Source of the DNA: Lewinellaceae bacterium
GTDB taxonomy: Bacteria; Bacteroidota; Bacteroidia; Chitinophagales; Saprospiraceae
Direction: 5' to 3'
NCBI GenBank assembly: GCA_020636045.1
Contig: JACJYP010000002.1
Span: forward strand, 1 to 64,000
Length of the DNA stretch: 64,000 nucleotides
The notes under the pieces were generated by a model. The model worked only from the letters and a program-made list of their open reading frames with translations, did not search any database and was not told where the DNA came from. Below, one piece after another: positions 7,824-15,951 of the stretch. The position numbers and the translations under genes are program-made. The stretch's first letter is position 1. Each line of letters begins with the position of its first letter.

Positions 7824-9845
7824 ATGAAAACGACGGCGCTAATTATTCTGTCAGTCTTTTGTTCCCTTTTTCTCGTGTTCTGCACTTACACCCTGAAGAT
7901 CAAGGACGGGCATACGGCATTCGACCGGAAACAGTATGCCGTGGCGACGCCCCTGCTCTCCCGGGAATTCGACCGCGCCAAAACCCGCACCGAGAAGGGG
8001 CGCCTGGCATTCGAACTCGCCGAATCGTACCGGCAGCAGGGCCTCGACGAACAGTCGCTCGAATGGTACAAGACTGCCTACGACAACAACTACGGCCCCG
8101 AAGCCCTGAAAGGCTACGCCTATGCCCTCAAAAAACTCGAACGCTACGCGGCGGCGCGCGACGCTTTCAAGGACCTGGGCATCGAGATCGGATCGCCCTA
8201 CGAATACCGGCGCGAGATCACGGCCTGCAACGTGGCCGAAGGCTGGCTGAAAGAAGCGACTGACAACGGCTGGAAAGTGGAATCGGCGGCTTTCAACAGC
8301 CCGCAGAACGACTTTTCTCCGGTTTTTTACCGCGACGGCAGGCTGGTGTTCAGCAGCGACCGTGCAATGAGCAACAGCGAGGAATCGTACAAGTGGACCG
8401 GCAACAAGTTCATGGACCTGTTCATCGTGGAGCCCGACGGCGCCAGTCCGCAGATATTCGACAGCGGGCTGAACACCGCAGGCAATGAAGGCACCGCAGC
8501 CTTCAGCGCCGACGGCCGGGAAATGTTTTTTGCGCGGGCGGTGGGCGCCTACAAGGGCGACGACGCCTATTGCAAGATATATGTGGCAGAAAAAACCGGC
8601 GATCGCTGGGGCGACCCGCGCCCGCTGCCGTTCCAGAAAGAAAAGATCAACTACCTGCACCCGGCGCTTTCCCCTGACGGCAACACGCTTTATTTTTCCT
8701 GCAACGACCCGGAAGGCTGGGGCGGATACGACCTCTATGCCGTGCAGCGCAACACCAAAATGGAGAACGGCTGGGACTTCCCCAAACTGCTCAGCCGCAA
8801 CCTCAACACGCCGGGCAACGAGGTGTTTCCCGTCGTGGACAGCGATACGCTTTATTTCGCTTCCGACGGTCTGCCAGGCATGGGTGGGCTCGATATTTTT
8901 CGCAGCTACCGCTCGGCTCGCAACGCCTGGGCGCCGCCGATCAACCTGAAATCGCCGGTCAACAGCGGCGCCGACGATTTTGCCTTTATCGTCGATTACA
9001 ACGCGCGTACGGAACCGCGGCCCTCAAAACCCGGCGACCTGATCAGGGCTGGCTTTTTTACCAGCAACCGCCCCGACGGCCGCGGCGGCGACGATATTTA
9101 CCGCTTCGAGCAACGTGTGCCTCCGCCCCGGCCGCCGAAAGTGGACACCGTGCCTGCGAAGCCGCTGGTGTATAAAATGGTGCTGGAAGGATATGTGCTG
9201 GAAAAAATATTCTCCGTTTCGAACGATCCCAACAGCAAGGTGCTGGGCCGGAAACCCCTCGCAGGAGCGAGCGTGCAGGTGGACGTGAACGGCAAAAAGG
9301 AGACGTTTTTGGTGAAGGATGACGGCTTTTTCAGGATGGAACTGGAGGAAAATACCGATTATGCATTTACGGCGTCGCTGAAAGAATACCTGACCAACAA
9401 GGCGCGGTTTTCCACCCGCGGCATTGCGCGCGACCCGGCTACGCCGGAGCAAACCTTCGAGATCGAGATCGTGCTCGACAAAATATACCACAACCGCGAG
9501 ATCGTGCTGGAGAACATTTATTACGACTACGACAAATGGGACATCCGCCCCGATGCCGAGCCCACGCTCAACCGGCTGGCCGAAGTGCTGAAGCAGAACC
9601 CGGGCATCCGTATCCAGTTGGGCAGCCATACCGACTGCCGCGGCAATGACAGATACAACGAAGACCTGTCGCAAAAACGTGCGCAAAGCGCGGTCAATTA
9701 CCTGATATCAAAAGGAATAGACGCCAACAAGCTGTCGGCCGTAGGCTACGGAGAAACACAACCGGCCGTGTCGTGCATCTGCACGCGCTGCACGGAATCG
9801 GAACACCAGGCCAACCGGCGCACGACATTCAAGGTGGTGGAGTGA
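7824..9845 (+). CDS. PorE-like OmpA-family envelope protein (TPR, PD40 propeller, CRD, OmpA_C)
   Basis: 673 aa from the ATG at 7824. The earlier in-frame start would add 39 basic, AT-rich residues lacking domain character. Order of domains: hydrophobic signal (KTTALIILSVFCSLFLVFC; Cys20 could be lipidated but LVFC is a poor lipobox), TPR-like helices (about 25-145), PD40/WD40-like propeller blades (about 155-425, e.g. HPALSPDGNTLYFSCNDP), a carboxypeptidase-regulatory-like domain (about 450-550), and a peptidoglycan-binding OmpA domain (about 562-673, SHTDCRGNDRYNEDLS). This order is that of PorE, a type IX secretion subunit linking the machine to peptidoglycan. Related OmpA/PD40 paralogues exist in this phylum, so the PorE role is probable, not certain. 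sprA in the same window is consistent. An imperfect -7 box (CAAATTTG, 7805-7812) precedes it. Confidence 0.85.
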   Translation: MKTTALIILSVFCSLFLVFCTYTLKIKDGHTAFDRKQYAVATPLLSREFDRAKTRTEKGRLAFELAESYRQQGLDEQSLEWYKTAYDNNYGPEALKGYAYALKKLERYAAARDAFKDLGIEIGSPYEYRREITACNVAEGWLKEATDNGWKVESAAFNSPQNDFSPVFYRDGRLVFSSDRAMSNSEESYKWTGNKFMDLFIVEPDGASPQIFDSGLNTAGNEGTAAFSADGREMFFARAVGAYKGDDAYCKIYVAEKTGDRWGDPRPLPFQKEKINYLHPALSPDGNTLYFSCNDPEGWGGYDLYAVQRNTKMENGWDFPKLLSRNLNTPGNEVFPVVDSDTLYFASDGLPGMGGLDIFRSYRSARNAWAPPINLKSPVNSGADDFAFIVDYNARTEPRPSKPGDLIRAGFFTSNRPDGRGGDDIYRFEQRVPPPRPPKVDTVPAKPLVYKMVLEGYVLEKIFSVSNDPNSKVLGRKPLAGASVQVDVNGKKETFLVKDDGFFRMELEENTDYAFTASLKEYLTNKARFSTRGIARDPATPEQTFEIEIVLDKIYHNREIVLENIYYDYDKWDIRPDAEPTLNRLAEVLKQNPGIRIQLGSHTDCRGNDRYNEDLSQKRAQSAVNYLISKGIDANKLSAVGYGETQPAVSCICTRCTESEHQANRRTTFKVVE

Positions 9846-10429
9846 GGGCCGGTGGCAGTGGCAGTGTTGATATTGATGCGTATTAATGCACAGAAAAAAA
9901 ACCTATTCCCTGTTTTCAGATTCAAGTATTACGGCCTGTTACTGCTGCCTGCGTACTTTAATATTAAATGACTCGTATATTGTACCCCGACGTTCATTCC
10001 CGGAGGGAATCCCCATTTATAGCATACAAGGAACATACTCGTATGCAACCCTGTCAAGGGTTTCCTGTTTTTTAAGGTTACATACGAAAGGAAACCCCTC
10101 TGGGGTTAATACGGGAAATGACGCTTAATCTATAAACAGGCATTCCCTAACGGGAATAATTCGTGCGCTGCCCGGGATAAAACATGTGGATAGTCATCTA
10201 ATATTATATCAGCAGCGACAATTGGTCGCAGATGGCAGGCGGCATGTCACTCATATACGGAAGAGTGTTAATTCTTTCGTAAAATCGCCTGACAATACGA
10301 TGACAATTCCCGGATTGCCTAACTTTATCAGCAATATTTTGCACCCTTGTGTGCAAGCAGCATTATGTATTGTCAATCGTTATTCGAACAAGATTGACGC
10401 CACCAACAAACAATTAAACACTTCCACCC
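9846..10429. other. 584-nt intergenic region with palindromic repeat
   Basis: No gene supported. It begins with a short GGCAGT-type repeat (about 9851-9868) and then carries the palindromic element listed at 9996-10157. The last 250 bases are AT-richer and should hold the promoter of the di-heme peroxidase gene; only a weak candidate (a TATTTTGC stretch at about 10335-10342) was seen. Confidence 0.6.
9996..10157. repeat. Dispersed palindromic element, ATTCCCGGAGGGAAT family
   Basis: Opens with ATTCCCGGAGGGAAT and closes with ATAAACAGGCATTCCC followed by TAACGGGAAT, so the ends are inverted copies of each other. Inside are the complementary words AAGGGTTTCCTG and AGGAAACCCC. A second, larger member lies at 32911-33120 with the same terminal and internal words. 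Probably a REP/MITE-like intergenic repeat without coding capacity. Confidence 0.7.
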
Positions 10430-11641
10430 ATGAAAAAAAACTACCTGATTCCCCTGCTTTTCGGCGCAGTATTGCTGCTCGCTGCCTGCAACAAAGACGC
10501 CGACTTCAAGTACTACCACTACTCGGACGAAGATTACGCCCTGCTCTCGCAATACCTCGACCTACCTGACCTGCCTTACAACTATGCGATCCAGTCGCCC
10601 GTGCTATTCGGCAATGTGCAGGTGAAGCCGCCGGATCCCGATCTGGCGACGCTCGGCCGGGTGCTTTTTTACGACAAACACCTTTCAAAAGACGGCACTA
10701 TCTCCTGCGCCAGTTGTCACCAGCAGGAGTTCGCTTTTGGCGATAATAAAGCCGTTAGCGAAGGCGTCTTCCAGCGCCAGGGCGATCGCAACTCCATCGC
10801 GCTGATGTCCGTGGCCAGTTTCGCCTCCAACTACGGCACCGATCTCAATGGCCCCGGAGGAAAGCGGTTTTTCTGGGACAACCGCGCGGAAACGGCCGTC
10901 GAGCAAAGCATCGGCTCCATGACCAATCCCAAGGAAATGAACATGACGATGCAGGAGATCGTGGCCGCTGTAAAAGCGCAGCCGTACTACGAGCCCCTGT
11001 TCCGGCAGGCGTTCGACAACCCGGAGATCACCCAGGACAATGTGACGGCTGCCATTGCAGAATTCGTTAACTCGATCGGTTCGCTGAACTCGCGTTTCGA
11101 TATTGCGCTCGACCACAACCGCAAAGCCGGAAAATTCGACCCTGCCAGTTTTCCCTTCGACGACTTTTCTCCCCTTGAGAACAAAGGCAAAGCGCTGTTT
11201 ATGCTCAATTGCAGCAACTGTCACGGTACGGATATGGTGAATGCTCCGTTTATGCCTTCGCTGAATGGCAGCGCTTTATTCTTAAGCGACGGCGCCAGCA
11301 ACGGCCTCGACGAATTGCCGGCCGATGCGGGCATCGGCGGCTTTACAGGCCTGCAGTTCGAAATGGGCACGTTCAAAACCCCCAGCCTGCGCAATGTCGG
11401 GGTGAGTGCACCCTACATGCACGACGGTCGCTTCGCCACCCTGGAGGAAGTGATCGATCATTACAGTACGGGTATTAAACCGCACGTGAACCTGAACACG
11501 ATCCTGAAAAATCAGGACGGCACGCCCAAGCGCATGAATTTCACGGATGACGACAAAAAGGCGCTTGTTGCATTTTTGCATACGCTGACCGACGAAACGG
11601 TGCTCAACGACGTCAAGTTCTCGAACCCGTTCAAATATTGA
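10430..11641 (+). CDS. Di-heme cytochrome c peroxidase (MauG/CcpA family) lipoprotein
   Basis: 403 aa. A lipoprotein signal (MKKNYLIPLLFGAVLLLAAC, lipobox LAAC with Cys20) is followed by acidic linker sequence. Two c-type heme motifs are visible: CASCH (Cys93, Cys96, His97) and CSNCH (Cys261, Cys264, His265), with the family words LGRVLFYDKHLSKDGTISC, FFWDNRAETAVEQ, SPLENKGKALF, FKTPSLRNV and APYMHDGRFATLEEVIDHY. The family reduces hydrogen peroxide with electrons from small cytochromes or carries out MauG-like oxidations. Here it would be a periplasmic, membrane-tethered protein. The gene at 11781 in the same direction may be linked. Confidence 0.92.
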   Translation: MKKNYLIPLLFGAVLLLAACNKDADFKYYHYSDEDYALLSQYLDLPDLPYNYAIQSPVLFGNVQVKPPDPDLATLGRVLFYDKHLSKDGTISCASCHQQEFAFGDNKAVSEGVFQRQGDRNSIALMSVASFASNYGTDLNGPGGKRFFWDNRAETAVEQSIGSMTNPKEMNMTMQEIVAAVKAQPYYEPLFRQAFDNPEITQDNVTAAIAEFVNSIGSLNSRFDIALDHNRKAGKFDPASFPFDDFSPLENKGKALFMLNCSNCHGTDMVNAPFMPSLNGSALFLSDGASNGLDELPADAGIGGFTGLQFEMGTFKTPSLRNVGVSAPYMHDGRFATLEEVIDHYSTGIKPHVNLNTILKNQDGTPKRMNFTDDDKKALVAFLHTLTDETVLNDVKFSNPFKY

Positions 11642-11649
11642 CCACCCGT

Positions 11650-11775
11650 AAACTGGAAATTAGAAATTAAAAAAATTGAAATTGAGAAATTGGAAATTGT
11701 ACCGGTTTCCAATTTCCTGATGTCCAATTTCTAATTTCTAATTTCTAATTTCCAGTTTCCAATTTCCAGTTTCCC
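11650..11775. repeat. Low-complexity AATTGGAAATT inverted repeat block
   Basis: Same word family as 1078-1165. Here the first half reads AAATTGGAAATTG-like and the second half the complement (CCAATTTC, CTAATTTC), so the block can fold into a long imperfect hairpin. It separates the peroxidase gene from the next gene and could act as a terminator or be neutral. Confidence 0.6.
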
Positions 11776-11780
11776 CTGCC

Positions 11781-12569
11781 ATGCGACCCATTGCACATCT
11801 TTGGCTGCTGCTCGCGATCCTGCATCTGCCGCGGGCCGGTAATGGACAATTTGTCCAGAGCCGCGCGTATTACTATACGCCCAACAGCATCCATACACCC
11901 TATCTCGAACAGCGTTTTGATGGCCAGTTCGGCATCGGATATTCCTGGGGCGGCAAGGACAAAGCCCTGGAGATTCAGACGCTTTTTAGCCCTTTGAAAA
12001 GGATAGCCTTCTTCGCCAATTATCAGCAAACCGGTAACGGCTCCGTTAAAAAAAGTGAAGTGCCGGATACCCGCTTACGGTTCGGTGAAGCGGGGCTGGG
12101 TTATTACCATCATTCGGGAAAAGGAGTGACCAGCGTGCTGGCGGGTTTGGGTTTCGGGTCGGTCTACAATAATTACGGCAACGGCCAACGCTCCGATCTG
12201 CGCATGCGCCGCTGGTCCGTTCAGCCCGGTTACGTGTACGACGACCAAAAAGGATTCCGGTTCGGGGCTGCGTTGCGCCTGTCGAATCTGCAATTTCCGA
12301 AAGGAGAAGCCGTCATCGACGGGTTGTTCGGCGAAGTCGAGATCGTGAGGCGGATCGAGGAAGACCAGCCTTTTTTTCTGGCTGAACTGGGCCTCGCTCC
12401 CTCGGCACTGGTCGGCCCCTTTGTCTTCAAACTGCAACTGACATTCACCCTGATATCGCTGGATGATATTAGATTTGCCAGACAGGCCTTCAATATCGCG
12501 TTGGCGTACGACCTCTGTAATGCGCGTCGCGGCAGGGATGCTGCCAAAGAAAGGCAGGGCAGCCGTTGA
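11781..12569 (+). CDS. Secreted envelope protein, probable beta-barrel
   Basis: 262 aa with an N-terminal signal peptide (MRPIAHLWLLLAILHLPRAGNG), then alternating polar/hydrophobic, aromatic-rich strands (SRAYYYTPNS, FGIGYSWGG, RLRFGEAGLGYYHHSG, VSVLAGLGFGS-like, RFGAALRLSNLQFP). This suggests an outer-membrane barrel of about 8-10 strands. No family recognised. It follows the di-heme peroxidase in the same direction after a 139-nt repeat-containing gap, so functional linkage is uncertain. The last 15 residues are basic and Arg-rich (NARRGRDAAKERQGSR), unusual for a barrel C-terminus, and may reflect read-through into a former intergenic sequence. Confidence 0.7.
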   Translation: MRPIAHLWLLLAILHLPRAGNGQFVQSRAYYYTPNSIHTPYLEQRFDGQFGIGYSWGGKDKALEIQTLFSPLKRIAFFANYQQTGNGSVKKSEVPDTRLRFGEAGLGYYHHSGKGVTSVLAGLGFGSVYNNYGNGQRSDLRMRRWSVQPGYVYDDQKGFRFGAALRLSNLQFPKGEAVIDGLFGEVEIVRRIEEDQPFFLAELGLAPSALVGPFVFKLQLTFTLISLDDIRFARQAFNIALAYDLCNARRGRDAAKERQGSR

Positions 12570-12753
12570 CATATCCATCTCTATCTTTTGAGACGATCCA
12601 TATTCTGTAACAAATTGGTTTGCGATATGATCGGCCTTATGGAAATCCCGGTCGTCATCCACTTGAACGTTGATTTTTGGCAACCGGTTCTTAATCAGCA
12701 ATGTGTCTGGGCAATAAAATATTGATGTTCAATTACTTATCTCAAGTTGTGCC

Positions 12754-12859
12754 GGTAGCGCGGCGTTTACGCCGCCTTGTTGGAGGTCATTTATGGCCGA
12801 CTGTTACGTATTTCGGTCATAAATGGCCTTGACCCGGGCGGCGTAAACGCCGCACTACC
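12754..12859. repeat. Nested palindromic intergenic repeat
   Basis: GGTAGCGCGGCGTTTACGCC at the left pairs with GGCGTAAACGCCGCACTACC at the right, enclosing an inner pair CATTTATGGCCGA / TCGGTCATAAATG. It is a REP-like element between genes. A further hairpin at 12976-13046 (GCGGGATTTC / GAAATCCCGC) lies nearby. The remainder of the 12570-13115 gap has no supported gene. Confidence 0.75.
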
Positions 12860-13115
12860 AACGCTCCGTGTAGTTATGGTGTGCCCGCCAACAGCAAACG
12901 CCACGAACCGATCAATTGGCTACAACTTGGGTTAGTTACATAAAACCAACGCTCAAGCGGGTGACAAGCAAAATCGCGGGATTTCCATAAAGCCTTGACT
13001 TTTTTCGTCCTTTTATGGTCAGGTTAGCGGCTTGCCGAAATCCCGCCAAAGACGGGGCAAAAAAGGACAAAAGTTGCTTGTTCTCAGGATCTTGCACGCC
13101 TTGTGGAATTAAAAC

Positions 13116-13145
13116 CCCGCATTTCTCAACATTAAAAAATGCGGG
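13116..13145 (-). terminator. Intrinsic terminator of the BlaI/M56 operon
   Basis: Minus-strand stem CCCGCATTT / AAATGCGGG followed by GTTTTAATT, starting 8 nt beyond the stop codon of the M56 gene. It fits the end of the two-gene operon. Confidence 0.8.
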
Positions 13146-13152
13146 ATGAACG

Positions 13153-15300
13153 CTATTCCTCGTTTTTGATCCGGAAAGCCATACTGCCGACACGGCGTGC
13201 TGCGGCATCGCCAGGGCATTTCACCTTGATATCGTCGAAGTAAACGCCAGCAATGCCGTCGGCACTCAGGGTTTCGAACAATTTTTTGGCCCGTTCGGGA
13301 AACTGGCTGCCCTTGACAGGCATGGAAACGGGGTCGGCATTTCCCGGCACTACTGTCAGCGTGTAGCCCACGATATTGCAAACGGCGTCGAAATCGAAGT
13401 TTTCGAGGATCGCTTCGGGACCCTGCGCGCCCAGCAAAACGTCTTTGCTGATGCTTTGACTGTGCCGGCCCGCGAGCATGGGAACGGGATCGGGTATTCT
13501 TTTTACCCTGTATTCCTGCTCGCTGAGCAGGGTTTCATTGCGATATACCTGGATCATAACTTTCCCCGGCCGCTTTACGCGAACGGTGAAGTTGCCGTCG
13601 CTGCCGGTCACTTCGCCTTCGCCGTTCAGGCGTACCGACAATTCGACGGACGGCACCCCGGATGCTGCAATGTGTACCGGGTTGTCCACGCCGATGTACA
13701 ACACATTCATATTGATCGCCTGGATAGCGACGACGCCTTCCACATTTATTTCCTGCTCTATGAGTTGCGCTTCTGTCGCCTGAAGTGCAATGGCAACCTC
13801 GCCGGTTGCGGGGTATTCCCCGACCCTTCCCTGTACATTCGAGGGTATGCGTTTTACCCTGAACACCCTGCTGCCGACCAGTTTGTCACGGTGGTACACA
13901 TTCAGCCCTACTTCGCCGGGCTTACGCACTTTTACGTTGTAGCGACAGTCGCCGGTCGGGGTGAGTTCGCCGGCGCCCAGGAGGCGTACCGACAGTGTTG
14001 TGCAGTCGTAGCCCGGAGCGGCAATGGCAATGGGATTGTCCACGCCGATGTAGAAAACATTCATTTTTTCCGTCTCGGCCACGACCAGCGGTTCGATGGA
14101 AACGGCGCCTGCTCCGTCGTCGGGGCTGGCCGGGCCGGCCGGGTTATTCTCTGCGGGGCGTATGGCAGTCTCTCTGCTTTTCGGAACGATGCTGTCCGGA
14201 GCGGCGGCAGGCGTTGAAGCGACCGGCAATTCATGCTTGATACTGTTTCCTGAATCGGCCTCCGTGGCCCGGGCTGCCGGCCACCATGAAATCATGGCAA
14301 CAATGGCAGGCAAAAGGAAAAATACGGGCCAGGGGGAGCGGCTGGAGCGTTTGGGGGTAATGCCTGCGATGCGCATGATCCGCTGCGCGAAGCGGCTGTT
14401 TCCGGTGGCGTTCATAGTAAGCGGGTTTTTATTGTTTACCAATGACAGTTGAAGGTTTGTCAGGGTTTGGGCGTAGATCAGGGGATCGGCGGTATGAGCG
14501 ACCACCAGATCGTCGCAGCAGTATTCCCGGCGGGTGCGCGCCTCTTTAGAGAGGAGCCAGAACAGGGGATGATAAAAGAACAGCACTTCCAGCAGCAATT
14601 GCAGCAGGTTGACCAGATAATCGTGTCGCCGGATGTGCGCCAGTTCGTGCAGCAGGAGCGCTTCTGCCTGTGCCGGCGTCAGTTGAGTGAGCATTCCGAC
14701 AGGAAACAGCACGACCGGTTTCCAGAAACCCAGTGTAAGCGGCTCGGCGACCTGTGACGACTGCAAAAGCCGCACGGGCCCGGCAATGCCCAGTCGCTCT
14801 ACCCATTTGCGAAAAAGTATTTCCGACTGCGTATCCGGGGCCGTGACCCCTTTCCGCTGCAGGCGGTGTGCCATGTAATATCCGCCCAGCAGGCGCAGGT
14901 AAAGCAGCAGGGCGCAAAGCCCCCAGGCCCAACCGATCTGAACGGCATGCCGGCCGAGCCAATCGGCTATCATAGCAAGCCGGTCCGGGTGGATAAATGT
15001 TTCGGTTGCCGTTTCAGGAGTAACGATTGCGGTAACCGGAATGGGCATCGGGAAAACTTCCGACGATGTGTATGCCTGTTGCTGAAAGAGCTGATCCAGG
15101 GCCTGCACAAAACTGATGGCGGCCCACAGGGCGCCGGCAGCCATGGCCGCGAGGGAAAGCAAATACAGCGATTCGTTGCGCCGATGCAGCGCTTTACTCA
15201 GTATTTTGAATGCCAGCCAGATCAGGGTGATCTGCCACAGGGAGTGCAACACCGTCCAGCCGAGCGCCCTGGCGACGATATGGGGAAGTTCGCTTGTCAT
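13153..15300 (-). CDS. BlaR1-like M56 metallopeptidase with GldM-like C-terminal domains
   Basis: 715 aa. The N-terminal half has membrane helices around residues 12-34, 48-70, 120-142 and 228-250, and the M56 zinc-protease motif HELAHIRRHD (His218, Glu219, His222) with downstream RREYCCDDLVV. A further membrane segment (about 325-345) leads to a large extracytoplasmic part. There, two similar domains (about 410-487 and 528-603; MNVFYIGVDNPIAIAAPG and MNVLYIGVDNPVHIAASG) and a last part (about 615-713; ENFDFD...GNADPVSMPVKG...AFRIK) resemble the C-terminal region of GldM/PorM. BlaR1/MecR1 proteins sense a ligand outside and trigger cleavage of a BlaI-type repressor. The BlaI gene overlaps upstream by 4 nt. 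The ligand is unknown; the GldM-like part may sense an envelope or type IX secretion state (inference). Confidence 0.87.
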   Translation of the reverse strand: MTSELPHIVARALGWTVLHSLWQITLIWLAFKILSKALHRRNESLYLLSLAAMAAGALWAAISFVQALDQLFQQQAYTSSEVFPMPIPVTAIVTPETATETFIHPDRLAMIADWLGRHAVQIGWAWGLCALLLYLRLLGGYYMAHRLQRKGVTAPDTQSEILFRKWVERLGIAGPVRLLQSSQVAEPLTLGFWKPVVLFPVGMLTQLTPAQAEALLLHELAHIRRHDYLVNLLQLLLEVLFFYHPLFWLLSKEARTRREYCCDDLVVAHTADPLIYAQTLTNLQLSLVNNKNPLTMNATGNSRFAQRIMRIAGITPKRSSRSPWPVFFLLPAIVAMISWWPAARATEADSGNSIKHELPVASTPAAAPDSIVPKSRETAIRPAENNPAGPASPDDGAGAVSIEPLVVAETEKMNVFYIGVDNPIAIAAPGYDCTTLSVRLLGAGELTPTGDCRYNVKVRKPGEVGLNVYHRDKLVGSRVFRVKRIPSNVQGRVGEYPATGEVAIALQATEAQLIEQEINVEGVVAIQAINMNVLYIGVDNPVHIAASGVPSVELSVRLNGEGEVTGSDGNFTVRVKRPGKVMIQVYRNETLLSEQEYRVKRIPDPVPMLAGRHSQSISKDVLLGAQGPEAILENFDFDAVCNIVGYTLTVVPGNADPVSMPVKGSQFPERAKKLFETLSADGIAGVYFDDIKVKCPGDAAARRVGSMAFRIKNEE

Positions 15301-15686
15301 GACTTATCGGGAATTTGTTGATCGAGCCATTTTTTGAGTGCCAGCAGTTCTTCCTGCGTGGTTTTGTCGTTGCCCAGCGCGTGCATCATCATCTGCAGTG
15401 CCGAACCGTCGAAAGCCGTATGCAGGATCTTGTCGACCAGGTGCTGCTTCACGTCCGATTCGCGCAGGGTGCTGCGGTACAGATGGCTGCCGTCCGTTAC
15501 TTCTTTTTCCAGTACCCCTTTTTCCGTCAGGCGCTGCACCTGTTTCAGTACCGTGGTGTACCCGACGTTCTTGCCGGCCGAAATGCGTTCGAAGATCGCC
15601 CTGACCGATGCGGGTTCCAGTTCCCAGACGGCCTTCAGGATCTCCAGTTCCGCTTCGGTCGGCTGGTAAATTTGCTTTTTTGCCAT
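15297..15686 (-). CDS. BlaI/MecI/CopY-family transcriptional repressor
   Basis: 129 aa from the ATG at 15686; the open frame upstream crosses the operators and is not coding. The winged-helix domain (PTEAELEILKAVWELEPASVRAIFERISAGKNVGYTTVLKQVQRLTEKGVLEKE) and the C-terminal dimerisation helices are typical. These repressors dimerise on a dyad and are inactivated when their M56 partner senses a signal. The stop overlaps the M56 start (ATGA), indicating coupling. Two 16-bp dyads upstream (15741-15786) are the likely autoregulatory operators. Target genes outside the operon are unknown. Confidence 0.95.
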   Translation of the reverse strand: MAKKQIYQPTEAELEILKAVWELEPASVRAIFERISAGKNVGYTTVLKQVQRLTEKGVLEKEVTDGSHLYRSTLRESDVKQHLVDKILHTAFDGSALQMMMHALGNDKTTQEELLALKKWLDQQIPDKS

Positions 15687-15740
15687 GGCGACGTATTTGT
15701 TCGCTGAAATGGTGGTTGTATTCTGATAACGGCAAATGTC

Positions 15741-15786
15741 TACGACAATTGTCGTATTTGCAAACAATTTTACGACAAATGTCGTA
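15741..15786 (-). promoter_or_regulatory. Tandem BlaI/MecI-type operators
   Basis: TACGACAATTGTCGTA (15741-15756, perfect palindrome) and TACGACAAATGTCGTA (15771-15786, one central mismatch) are spaced 30 bp centre to centre, i.e. on nearly the same helical face. They share the TACGACA/TGTCGTA half-sites of the bla/mec operator type and lie 54 nt upstream of the repressor gene. The promoter probably lies between or over them. No other copies were noticed in the window. Confidence 0.9.
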
Positions 15787-15893
15787 GCGTCGCACACTCC
15801 GTACTCATTTCATTTTGTATAAACGACATAATAGACTCTTTTTGAACGAAATACGCCAAACGGACTGTAGAAGGGAAAATCTGTGAAAACCCG

Positions 15894-15926
15894 ATTGTTT
15901 TTTTAGTGTTATAATCCCTAATTTTG
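15894..15926 (+). promoter_or_regulatory. Promoter of the LigB-type dioxygenase gene
   Basis: TAATTTTG (15919-15926) is an exact TAnnTTTG -7 box, with ATTG (15894-15897) 21 nt upstream as the -33 element. The ATG follows 25 nt later. Confidence 0.7.
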
Positions 15927-15951
15927 CAACATCAGTTTAGATGATGCTTCC

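Noticed and set aside
12075..12701. 208-codon minus-strand frame overlapping the 3' end of the barrel-like gene
   Set aside because: Mostly antisense to the supported gene; no domain or signal could be recognised in the non-overlapping N-terminal 50 codons.
12936..13208. 90-codon minus-strand frame overlapping the end of the M56 gene
   Set aside because: It covers the operon terminator and a second hairpin, has no family resemblance and overlaps a real gene.
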